This document shows positions 33,599 through 41,601 of a stretch of 64,000 nucleotides of DNA, one piece after another. The DNA is from CAG-791 sp002392385 (GTDB lineage Bacteria > Bacillota > Clostridia > Lachnospirales > Lachnospiraceae): positions 1 to 64,000 of the forward strand of contig CAMOIU010000005.1 in assembly GCA_946616295.1 (NCBI GenBank). The letters run 5' to 3'. Both the position numbers and the translations under genes were made by a program. The first letter of the stretch is position 1. The number at the start of each line of letters is the position of its first letter. Under the pieces are notes generated by a model. That model was not told the DNA's origin and made no database searches. It saw only the letters and a list, made by a program, of their open reading frames with translations.

Positions 33599-35023
33599 AT
33601 GGGTGGATTTTTCGGTGTTGCAGCAAAGGGCGACTGCGTTTTCGATCTGTTTTACGGGACGGATTATCATTCACATCTGGGTACCCGAAGAGCAGGTCTT
33701 GCCGTTTACGATAACAAAAAGGGTTTTGACAGAGCCATCCACAACATCGAATCGACCAATTTCCGGCCTAAATTTGACAAGGACATCCTGAAGATGACCG
33801 GTCATCTCGGAATCGGTTGTATTTCGGATTTCGAACCCCAGCCGCTGATCGTCCGTTCTCATCACGGTACCTATGCCATCACCACCGTGGGACGGATCAA
33901 CAACGCGGCGGAGATCACGGAGAGACTCTTCTCCAAGAGTCATTCCCACTTCCTGGAAATGAGCGGCGGGGACATCAATCCCACAGAGCTGGTCGCCGCC
34001 CTGATCAACCAGAAGGACACCATTCCGGAGGGGATCCGGTACGCGCAGATGACGGTGCGCGGCAGTCTGACCCTCCTGCTTATGACCCAGGACGGCATCT
34101 ATGCGGCCCGTGACAGGTTCGGAAGGACACCTGTCTCCATCGGCCGCAAGGAGAGAGCCTTCTGCGCCTGCTTTGAGAGCTTCTCCTATCTGAACCTGGG
34201 ATACAGAAATGTGGGCGAGCTGGGACCCGGCGAGATCGCCTATATCACGCCGGAAGGCTTTGAGACCGTCATGCCGCCCATGGATGAGATGCGGATCTGC
34301 ACCTTCCTGTGGATCTATTACGGATTCCCTGCCTCGACCTATGAAGGCCTCAACGTGGAGGACACCCGCTACGGCTGCGGCGTCAAGCTGGCGGAGCGGG
34401 ATATGAAGCGCGGGAATATCAGCCCCGATATCGTCGCGGGCATCCCGGACTCCGGCGTGGCCCACGCCATCGGCTATTCCAATAAGTCCGGAGTTCCCTA
34501 TTCCAGACCTTTTGTCAAGTATACGCCCACCTGGCCCAGGTCCTTCATGCCGACGATCCAGAGCCGGCGCGACCTGATCGCCAAGATGAAGCTGGTGCCC
34601 ATCCATGAGCTGATCGACGGGAAGAAGCTGCTCCTGATCGATGATTCCATCGTCCGCGGCACACAGCTGAGGGAGACCACGGAGTACCTGTACCGGAGCG
34701 GCGCCAGAGAGGTCCATATCCGCCCGGCCTGCCCGCCCCTTATGTTCGGCTGCAAGTACCTCAACTTCTCCCGGTCCGATTCGGAGGCGGAGCTCATCAC
34801 CCGACGGGTCATGGAGAGGCTGGAGAAGACCAGAAACTTCTCGCAGGAGACCCTGGAGAGATATATCGATCCGGATTCTGAGGAATATCATGCCATGCTG
34901 GAGGAGATCCGGAAGGAGCTCCACTTCACCTCCCTTCACTATCACCGTCTGGACGATATGATCGAGGCCATCGATCTGGAGCCCTGCAAGCTCTGCACCT
35001 ATTGCTGGAGCGGCAGAGAATAA
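33599..35023 (+). CDS. PurF-like amidophosphoribosyltransferase lacking the glutaminase cysteine
   Basis: The 474-residue protein has the two-domain PurF plan: an N-terminal Ntn glutaminase-like domain (HLGTRRAGLAVY, then ARDRFGRTPVSIG) and a C-terminal phosphoribosyltransferase domain with the PRPP loop LLIDDSIVRGT. Canonical PurF starts with Met-Cys-Gly, where Cys is the glutaminase nucleophile. Here the start reads MGGFFGVAA, so that Cys is missing. A C-terminal CKLCTYC could bind a metal or Fe-S cluster. It may be ammonia-dependent, a partner of another protein, or a different enzyme. Purine genes are not adjacent. The likely ribosome site GGAAGGAG lies some 14 bases before ATG, farther than usual. 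Confidence 0.85.
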   Translation: MGGFFGVAAKGDCVFDLFYGTDYHSHLGTRRAGLAVYDNKKGFDRAIHNIESTNFRPKFDKDILKMTGHLGIGCISDFEPQPLIVRSHHGTYAITTVGRINNAAEITERLFSKSHSHFLEMSGGDINPTELVAALINQKDTIPEGIRYAQMTVRGSLTLLLMTQDGIYAARDRFGRTPVSIGRKERAFCACFESFSYLNLGYRNVGELGPGEIAYITPEGFETVMPPMDEMRICTFLWIYYGFPASTYEGLNVEDTRYGCGVKLAERDMKRGNISPDIVAGIPDSGVAHAIGYSNKSGVPYSRPFVKYTPTWPRSFMPTIQSRRDLIAKMKLVPIHELIDGKKLLLIDDSIVRGTQLRETTEYLYRSGAREVHIRPACPPLMFGCKYLNFSRSDSEAELITRRVMERLEKTRNFSQETLERYIDPDSEEYHAMLEEIRKELHFTSLHYHRLDDMIEAIDLEPCKLCTYCWSGRE

Positions 35024-35045
35024 GACTTATAAGAGAATACAAAGA

Positions 35046-35104
35046 CCCCGCGGGCCAGCCCCGTTCACACAAGCGAACGGGCAGGACCTGCGGGGTTTTT
35101 TTTG
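35046..35104 (+). terminator. Terminator after the PurF-like gene
   Basis: ACCCCGC...GCGGGGT outer stem with an inner CCCGTTC...GAACGGG hairpin, followed by eight or more T. Confidence 0.9.
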
Positions 35105-35134
35105 TGGAAATGTGGATGAGTGAGAGCGGACGGA

Positions 35135-35764
35135 TCAGAAGGTCTGCGATTCGGCCATCTTTCTGATCAGATGCAGAGAGTGGGTGCACTCGGCCAGGAA
35201 GGTCTCCGCACGGAAGTCCTCGCGGCGGAGCATGTCCCTCACCACACCCAGACGCAGATAGGTCAGCAGGGTGGTCAGGCGGGACATCTCTTCCGGAGAC
35301 AGGGGACCGTTGCCGGGAAGGGTGAGGCCGGAGGCGGACAGGATCTCTCCGTATCTGCGGGAGACGGCACCGTAAAGGGGAAGGTCCTGCAGGGCCTCCG
35401 CGACCTCCGCGTCGGCGGACCTGTCCGCGTAGGACAGGAAGAGCAGCATGCAGGGATAGATCTCCATGACGGTGGCTTCCATGCGAAGAAGCCTCTCCTG
35501 GATCGCCATATAGTCCTCGGCCCCGGTAAGTCCGGTGCGGCGGAGCTCATCCAGCACGTAATGGGAACAATAGTCATAGAGGAAGCGGACCAGGCCCTTC
35601 TTGCTGATGAAATAGTGAAACAGCAGGCCTTTGCTGATCCCCGCTTCCGCGACGATCTCGTCCGTACTGGCGTGACGGTATCCGTAGCGGCAGATGATTT
35701 TCAGGGAGCCGTTGATGATGCGGTCCTGTTTATTCTTCTGAAGGTCAAAAAATTTGGTATTCAT
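35135..35764 (-). CDS. TetR-family transcriptional regulator
   Basis: The 209-residue protein has an N-terminal TetR helix-turn-helix (IICRYGYRHASTDEIVAEAG then ISKGLLFHYF, residues about 22-52) and a helical C-terminal ligand domain. It converges with the PurF-like gene and diverges from the YtxH-like gene. Its target may be itself or the divergent gene; no operator was identified with certainty. No Shine-Dalgarno sequence is present and the promoter -10 box ends only six bases before the ATG, so its mRNA looks leaderless. Confidence 0.9.
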   Translation of the reverse strand: MNTKFFDLQKNKQDRIINGSLKIICRYGYRHASTDEIVAEAGISKGLLFHYFISKKGLVRFLYDYCSHYVLDELRRTGLTGAEDYMAIQERLLRMEATVMEIYPCMLLFLSYADRSADAEVAEALQDLPLYGAVSRRYGEILSASGLTLPGNGPLSPEEMSRLTTLLTYLRLGVVRDMLRREDFRAETFLAECTHSLHLIRKMAESQTF

Positions 35765-35770
35765 ATTTTC

Positions 35771-35799
35771 AATATAGCATGGCCCCTCTCTTTTTTCAA
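35771..35799 (-). promoter_or_regulatory. Promoter of the TetR gene, likely giving a leaderless transcript
   Basis: On the minus strand TTGAAA, 17-bp spacer, TATATT, then GAAAAT and the ATG. Transcription would begin at or within a base or two of the start codon. Confidence 0.65.
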
Positions 35800-35941
35800 T
35801 AAAGCGGAGGCGGCCGCGGACAGCGGCGCGGGAGAAAAAAACAGAGCGCCATACCCCGCAAGGCCCTTTTCTTTTATTGCAAAATGGAGTAGTATCATCT
35901 ATGAAATGTTATTAACCTGTTCACAGAAGTGGAGAATGACG

Positions 35942-36418
35942 ATGGGTAAACTGAGCAAGCTGATTTTTGGCGGAGCACTGGCCGGACTTACGGCTGCAAC
36001 GGTATATTTCTATCTGGACGAGACAATGAAGGAGTCTGTCTGTGACGCGGACGATCCGGAAGCGGCACCGGCTGACAATACGGAGGCCCTGAAGAGAGCG
36101 GCCGGACGTACTTACACCATGATCAAGGACGGCACGGACGAGGCCTTTGTCCGCGTGCGCGAAGCAATCGGCCCCAAGGGCAACGAAGTGATGGACGTCG
36201 CAGTGGATACTGCCTCCAGGGTCAAGAGCGTATTTTCTGACACGGCCGGCAAGGTGCGCGATATTCTGCAGGATGAAGAGGACGGAGAGGAAGAGCTGAC
36301 GCCTGAAGAGGCCGAGGCTGTCGAGGAAGCCGTCGCGGAAGAGGCGGAAGAGGAAGTCGAGACGGCCGCAGAGGCTGACTCCGTCGAGACAGATGCAGAA
36401 AAAGCTTCCGTTGAATGA
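35942..36418 (+). CDS. Small membrane-anchored YtxH-like protein
   Basis: The 158-residue product begins with one membrane segment (LIFGGALAGLTAATVYFYLD, residues about 6-25), followed by an amphipathic helical region (EAFVRVREAIGPKGNEVMD..., residues about 70-105) and a very acidic Glu/Ala tail. This plan matches small YtxH-type envelope stress proteins, though similarity is general. ATG 35942 is chosen because GGAG lies seven bases upstream; the ATG at 35936 is too close. It is divergent from tetR, with 177 bases between that hold no other gene. Confidence 0.7.
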   Translation: MGKLSKLIFGGALAGLTAATVYFYLDETMKESVCDADDPEAAPADNTEALKRAAGRTYTMIKDGTDEAFVRVREAIGPKGNEVMDVAVDTASRVKSVFSDTAGKVRDILQDEEDGEEELTPEEAEAVEEAVAEEAEEEVETAAEADSVETDAEKASVE

Positions 36419-36428
36419 TAATTGCTCC

Positions 36429-36457
36429 TTGACGGACAAGTCCTTCATGGATAGAAT
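36429..36457 (+). promoter_or_regulatory. Promoter of the uracil permease leader
   Basis: TTGACG, 17-bp spacer, TAGAAT, about 160 bases before the permease start. Confidence 0.75.
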
Positions 36458-36536
36458 AAGCTGAAACAGAAAACAGGCATCACCGGGAAGGTCAGTGGCA
36501 TGATTCTTATAGGGATCAGACAATGATATAGAAGAG

Positions 36537-36584
36537 AAGGACACGAAGGAGACGGCGCCGCCGCCCCGGGGTGTCCTTTTTTTT
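36537..36584 (+). terminator. Terminator hairpin in the uracil permease leader (possible attenuator)
   Basis: AAGGACAC pairs with GTGTCCTT around a GC-rich inner GGCG/CGCC-type region, followed by eight T. It lies between the promoter and the coding start, so it would stop transcription before the gene unless read through. A PyrR-type antiterminator is the natural model, but the PyrR-binding loop is only weakly matched (ACCGGGAAGGT near 36483). Confidence 0.7.
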
Positions 36585-36615
36585 CGGACAGGTGCTGCTC
36601 AGAGAGGAGGAATCA

Positions 36616-38010
36616 ATGAATAACAATCAAACCACTATTGGTGAACGCGCCATATATGACGCCAAGTCACTGGGAGCCTCGAGGACGGTGGTCCTGGGAC
36701 TGCAGCATATGTTCGCCATGTTCGGCGCCACCGTCGTGGTGCCCCTGATCACGGGACTGGATGTGTCCACGACCCTTCTGTTCGCGGGTCTGGGTACCCT
36801 GCTGTTCCACCTGATCACGGGCAAAAAGGTCCCCGCTTTCCTGGGATCTTCCTTCGCTTTCCTCGGAGGATACGCAGCCATCGCCCCCGGCGGTGATCCG
36901 GCGCTCCTTCCCTACGCCTGCTTCGGCGTGGCCTGCGCGGGTCTTGTCTATCTGATCCTGGCCGCCCTCTTCAAGGTCTTCGGCGCTTCCAAGGTAATGA
37001 AGTACTTCCCGCCGGTAGTTACCGGTCCCATCATCATCGCCATCGGTCTGAACCTGGCGCCTTCCGCCATCAACAACATCACCGTCTGGTGGATCGCCCT
37101 GGTGGCCATCCTGATCGTGGTCATCTGCAACATCTGGGGCAAGGGAATGGTCAAGATCGTCCCCATCCTTCTGGGTGTCCTGGGTTCTTATATCTGTGCG
37201 GCGGCCACCGGCAACATTGACTTCACCCCTGTGAAGGAAGCGGCCTGGTTCGGCTTCCCGATCCACTTCGAGAGGACCGTCTTCTCCATCTTCACGGGCG
37301 GCGCAGACGGCGCGCTCCTCTTCAGCGCCGTGGTCACCATCGTGCCCATCGCCCTCGCCACCATGATGGAGCATATCGGTGATATCTCCGCTATCTCCTC
37401 CACCGTCGGCATCAACTTCATCCGTGATCCCGGTCTGCACCGCACCCTGACCGGCGACGGTCTGGCCACCACGGTCGCGTCCCTCTTCGGCGCGCCGGCC
37501 AACACGACCTACGGCGAGAACACCGGCGTTCTGACCCTGACCAGGGTCTACGATCCCTTCGTGATCCGGATCGCGGCCTATTTCGCCATCCTGTTTTCCT
37601 TCTGCCCCAAGTTCGCGGCAGTCATCGAGGTCATGCCCAGCTCCACCATCGGCGGCATCTCCCTGGTCCTCTACGGTATGATCTCCGCAGTCGGTGTCCG
37701 GAACCTGGTTGAGAACAACGTTGACTTCTCCAAGAGCAGAAACGTGCTCGTGGCAGCCCTGATCCTGGTGCTCTCCATCGGTATCAGCTATTCCGCGGCC
37801 GGTTCCCTGGCCTTCAATCTGGGCGGCATCACCCTGAGCTTCTCGGGTCTGGCAGTCGGTTCCCTGGTGGGTATCCTCCTGAACGCGGTCCTGCCCGGCA
37901 AGGATTATGAATTCGATGAGGACAGAGGCAGCCGTACAGGTGTCAGCTTCGAGGCGATCTCCGGTGAGACCATTGCCGAGAGCATTGAGAAAGGCACTCT
38001 GAAGGACTGA
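36616..38010 (+). CDS. uraA: Uracil permease (NCS2 family)
   Basis: The 464-residue membrane protein has about 14 hydrophobic segments and the NCS2 opening VVLGLQHMFAMFGATVVVPL, the LGSSFAFLGGY strand, and the conserved MEHIGDISAIS and LTGDGLATTVASLFGAPANTTYGENTGVL motifs. The last pattern matches uracil rather than xanthine/uric-acid carriers. It imports uracil by proton symport. GAGGAGG precedes ATG 36616. Regulation by leader termination is likely. Confidence 0.93.
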   Translation: MNNNQTTIGERAIYDAKSLGASRTVVLGLQHMFAMFGATVVVPLITGLDVSTTLLFAGLGTLLFHLITGKKVPAFLGSSFAFLGGYAAIAPGGDPALLPYACFGVACAGLVYLILAALFKVFGASKVMKYFPPVVTGPIIIAIGLNLAPSAINNITVWWIALVAILIVVICNIWGKGMVKIVPILLGVLGSYICAAATGNIDFTPVKEAAWFGFPIHFERTVFSIFTGGADGALLFSAVVTIVPIALATMMEHIGDISAISSTVGINFIRDPGLHRTLTGDGLATTVASLFGAPANTTYGENTGVLTLTRVYDPFVIRIAAYFAILFSFCPKFAAVIEVMPSSTIGGISLVLYGMISAVGVRNLVENNVDFSKSRNVLVAALILVLSIGISYSAAGSLAFNLGGITLSFSGLAVGSLVGILLNAVLPGKDYEFDEDRGSRTGVSFEAISGETIAESIEKGTLKD

Positions 38011-38052
38011 TCTGTATAAGAAGCTCTGAATTACCTGTGTAAAATAAAGATC

Positions 38053-38095
38053 GTCGCTCCGAACCCATGGCGGTTCAGAGCGGCGGCCTTTTTTT
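38053..38095 (+). terminator. Terminator after the uracil permease
   Basis: GTCGCTCCGAAC pairs (one mismatch) with GTTCAGAGCGGC and is followed by seven T. Confidence 0.88.
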
Positions 38096-38184
38096 GCTGC
38101 CCTCTTTGGTGTAGACTGAAGAAAGAGACCCGGACAGACCGGCGGAGGATGCGCCGGTCCGCGGGGGAGCAGAGAGGGAAGAAG

Positions 38185-41100
38185 ATGAGTTATCGATTTG
38201 TGATCGGCAGCGCAGGCGCCGGCAAGAGCCATTATCTGCGGGGAGAGATCCTGGAGAGGGCCGAGAGGTCCATGAAGGACCCGGCCGGCGACAGGACCCA
38301 TTATCTCTATATCGTGCCTGAGCAGTACAATATGCAGACCCAGGCGGACCTTGTGCGGAGCTCCGGTGCCCGCGGCATCATGAATATCGACGTGCTGAGC
38401 TTCGGCCGGCTGGCTTACCGTGTCTTCAATGCCACCGGCACGCAGACGGGAACGGTGATCGATGAGATGGGCAAGCTTCTCGTCCTGCGCAAGCTGGCCG
38501 GCAATGTGCGCGGGGACCTCCATGTCCTGAAGAATGCCATTCACAGGCCCGGCATGATCGAAGAGGTCAAGTCCATTCTTTCTGAATTCATGCAGTACGG
38601 CATCGGGCCGGAGGAGGTGGAGCAGCTGGCGGACTTTGCGGGCGACAGCGGGAGCGGAGCTCTGAAGGCGCGTCTGGAGGACATTCTGGTGATCTACCGG
38701 GCCTTCGCCGCCTACCGGGAAGGGAAATTCATCACGGCGGAGGAGACCCTGGACCTTCTGGCGGACAGGATCAGCGAGGCCGATTTCCTGCGGGGAGCGG
38801 TGATCGTCTTCGAGGGCTTCACGGACTATACCCCGGTCCAGTACCGGGTGATCCGGGAGCTGCTGCATTGCGCGGGAGAGGTGATCTTCAGTATCACCGG
38901 ACCGGCGGAAGAGGGCCGGGAGGCCTGGGAAGCCGCCGCCGCGGGCAGGATCGGATCGGAGCAGGATCTCTTCTATCTGAGCCGGAAGACCGTGCGTGAC
39001 CTCACGGCTCTGGCCCAGTCAGTGGGCGCGGCCCATGGAGAGGACGTCTGTCTGGAAGGGGGAGAGCGCTTCCGGAACACACCGGCCCTGGCCTGTCTGG
39101 AGAGACAGATCTTCCGTCATCCTGTGTTGCAAGCTGCCGTACCGGCCGCGCCGGCCCTGGCCTGTCTGGCCGCGGCGGACCCCGAGGAAGAGGCCCGGGC
39201 CATCTGCATGCGCATACAGAACCTGGTCCTGGAGGAGGGCTATACCTACAGGGATATCGCCGTGGTGACAGGCGATCTGGATACCTACGGGCCTCTCTTT
39301 GAGAAAATTGCCCTGCGCAGCAAGATCCCCTTCTATCTGGACCGCACGGTCATGATCCTGCAGAATCCGCTGACCACCGGCCTGAAGAACGCCCTCTCCA
39401 TCGTGGCGGAGAGCTTCTCCTACGAAAGTGTCTTCGGCTATCTGCGCAGCGGACTGAGCCGCCTGACCTTTGAGGAGACGGATATACTTGAGAACTATTG
39501 CCTGGAGCACGGCATTGAAGGCCGCAGGAAGTGGGCGACCCCTTTTGACGAGAAATGTGAGCCGCTCCGCGTCAGGCTTCTGGAGGAGCTGGCACCCCTG
39601 ACTGGCATGACAGAGGGGATCCGGGAGGCCGCTGCCTACAAGAACGCGCCCAGGACCGCCGGCCGGCGAACAGAGGAGACCTATGCCTTCCTGGAGGGTC
39701 TGGATGCCGGCGGAAGGATGCGGGAGCTGGCAGACGCCTTCGCGGCAGAGGGAGACCTGGTGCAGGAGAGGATCTGCCGCCAGCTCTATACCTCCCTGCT
39801 GATCCTGCTGGAGCAGATCTGGGGCCTTCTGGGCGACGAGACCATCTCCGCGGCGGAATACCGGGACCTGATCGAGACCGCCTGCGGAGCGGTCCGGCTG
39901 GGGACCCTGCCCGGCAAGGCGGACCGGGTCCTGGTGGGCGATATCCGCAGGACCAGACTCCCCGAGGTGCGGGTCCTCTTCATCGCCGGCGTCAATGACG
40001 GCATCATTCCGGAGGCGGTCACCGGAGGAGGCCTCCTGTCGGATATGGACAGAGAGCTCCTGCGCCAGTCGTCCCTGGAGCTGGCACCGGCCCCCAGACT
40101 CCGCATGTTCACACAGAGATTCCATCTCTACCAGAATATGACCAAGGCCACGGACAGGCTGGTCTTGTCCTATGCGGCCTCGGGAACGGACGGAAAGAGC
40201 CTCTTTCCCTCTTATCTTATCGGCAGCATAAAGGACATCTTCCCCTCGCTGGAGGTGGAACCGGCCATTCCGCGGGCCCAGGAAGAGAGACTGAGCTCCG
40301 TGCGGGACGGCATGCCCGGCATAGGGCATATGCTCCACGCCTACGCGGATGAGCAGGGAGACGACCGGGAGGCCCTGACCTTCTACCGGGTCTTCTGGGA
40401 GAAGGGAAGCGGGGAGGACAGGGCGGACCTGGCAAGACTCCGGGATGCCGCCTTCCGCCGCTATACACCGGTATCCATCGGGAAGCAGGCCGCCGCGGCC
40501 CTGTACGGGGACACCCTGGCGGGAAGCGTCACCATGCTGGAGCAGGCCGCCCAGTGCATGCTCCGCCACTTCCTCCAGTACGGACTGCGGCTGAAGGAGC
40601 GCAGGCAATATGTATTCCGGCCGGTGGACGCGGGGACCGTCCTCCACGGCGGCCTTGAGCGGTTCGCCGGCAAGCTGCGCAGCCGCGGCCTGTCCTGGGC
40701 GGACCTGACAGAGGAGGAGCGTCTGGAGATCGCCCGGGAGGCCCTCAATGAGGAGGCCTCGCTCTACCATGACCTGATCCTCTACGCCACCCACCGCAGC
40801 CGGCACAGACTGGAGGACCTGCAGCGGATCCTGGACAGGAGCGTGGAGGAGCTGCAGTTCCAGCTGCGGCAGGGGAGCTTCGCTCCCTGGGCCTATGAGA
40901 TGGTCTTCGGGGAGGGGAGCCGCGGCGGAAGGCTGTCCTATGACCTGTCTGAGGGCAGGCACCTGCGTCTGCGGGGCAAGATCGACCGCATAGACCTGTG
41001 CAGGAAGCCGGAGGGGATCTATGTCAAGATCCTGGACTACAAGTCCGGCAGCCGCAACCTGGACCCCGCGGAGATGGCCGCCGGCAGGCAGCTCCAGCTG

Positions 41101-41589
41101 ATCCTCTACATGAACGCGGTGCTCAGGCTCCTGGAAGGGGAGACAGAGGGGGAGGTAAGCCCCTCGGCCATGCTCTATTACCGGATGACCGATCCGGTCA
41201 TGCGCCTGTCCGGCGGCGAACAGGAGGACCAGGAGGCCCGGGAGAGAAGCCGGCGCAGGCTCCTGCGGCCGACCGGTATGGTCAGAAGCGACGGACCGGA
41301 CACAGAGCTCCTGGACAAGTCTCAGGACAAGGATTCTCTGGTCATCCCCGTGTCCAGAAAGAAGGACGGCACCTTCACGGCCGCCTCCGGCACCTATACG
41401 CTGGAGGAGTTCAGGGAGCTGACAGAGATCGTCGACCGGCAGATCTGCCTGCTGGCGGAGGCTGTCCTGGACGGAGACGCGGCGGCGGAGCCCCTGAAGA
41501 ATAAGAACGACACAGCCTGTACCTATTGTCCTTACAGAGAGGTCTGCGGATTCGACCTGAAGACACCGGGCTATCATTATCGCACATGA
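38185..41589 (+). CDS. addB: Helicase-nuclease AddB subunit
   Basis: The 1134-residue protein has an N-terminal Walker A (GSAGAGKS, residues about 7-14), a degenerate helicase core and a C-terminal RecB-type nuclease (KILDYKSG) with the AddB iron-sulfur cysteines: one at AAQCMLRHF and three at CTYCPYREVC. With AddA it resects double-strand breaks for RecA loading. ATG 38185 starts MSYRFVIGS; AGGGAAG lies upstream. It stands 12 bases before addA; together with the CPBP gene they form an operon. Confidence 0.95.
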   Translation: MSYRFVIGSAGAGKSHYLRGEILERAERSMKDPAGDRTHYLYIVPEQYNMQTQADLVRSSGARGIMNIDVLSFGRLAYRVFNATGTQTGTVIDEMGKLLVLRKLAGNVRGDLHVLKNAIHRPGMIEEVKSILSEFMQYGIGPEEVEQLADFAGDSGSGALKARLEDILVIYRAFAAYREGKFITAEETLDLLADRISEADFLRGAVIVFEGFTDYTPVQYRVIRELLHCAGEVIFSITGPAEEGREAWEAAAAGRIGSEQDLFYLSRKTVRDLTALAQSVGAAHGEDVCLEGGERFRNTPALACLERQIFRHPVLQAAVPAAPALACLAAADPEEEARAICMRIQNLVLEEGYTYRDIAVVTGDLDTYGPLFEKIALRSKIPFYLDRTVMILQNPLTTGLKNALSIVAESFSYESVFGYLRSGLSRLTFEETDILENYCLEHGIEGRRKWATPFDEKCEPLRVRLLEELAPLTGMTEGIREAAAYKNAPRTAGRRTEETYAFLEGLDAGGRMRELADAFAAEGDLVQERICRQLYTSLLILLEQIWGLLGDETISAAEYRDLIETACGAVRLGTLPGKADRVLVGDIRRTRLPEVRVLFIAGVNDGIIPEAVTGGGLLSDMDRELLRQSSLELAPAPRLRMFTQRFHLYQNMTKATDRLVLSYAASGTDGKSLFPSYLIGSIKDIFPSLEVEPAIPRAQEERLSSVRDGMPGIGHMLHAYADEQGDDREALTFYRVFWEKGSGEDRADLARLRDAAFRRYTPVSIGKQAAAALYGDTLAGSVTMLEQAAQCMLRHFLQYGLRLKERRQYVFRPVDAGTVLHGGLERFAGKLRSRGLSWADLTEEERLEIAREALNEEASLYHDLILYATHRSRHRLEDLQRILDRSVEELQFQLRQGSFAPWAYEMVFGEGSRGGRLSYDLSEGRHLRLRGKIDRIDLCRKPEGIYVKILDYKSGSRNLDPAEMAAGRQLQLILYMNAVLRLLEGETEGEVSPSAMLYYRMTDPVMRLSGGEQEDQEARERSRRRLLRPTGMVRSDGPDTELLDKSQDKDSLVIPVSRKKDGTFTAASGTYTLEEFRELTEIVDRQICLLAEAVLDGDAAAEPLKNKNDTACTYCPYREVCGFDLKTPGYHYRT

Positions 41590-41601
41590 GGCGGATACAG
41601 T

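Noticed and set aside
35120..35941. Long N-terminal extension of the YtxH-like protein
   Set aside because: The upstream part is antisense to tetR and lacks a ribosome site; the start at 35942 has GGAG and a membrane segment right after it.
36598..36610. PyrR-binding loop CAGAGAGG before the uracil permease
   Set aside because: It lies after the terminator and coincides with the ribosome site, not in an antiterminator position.
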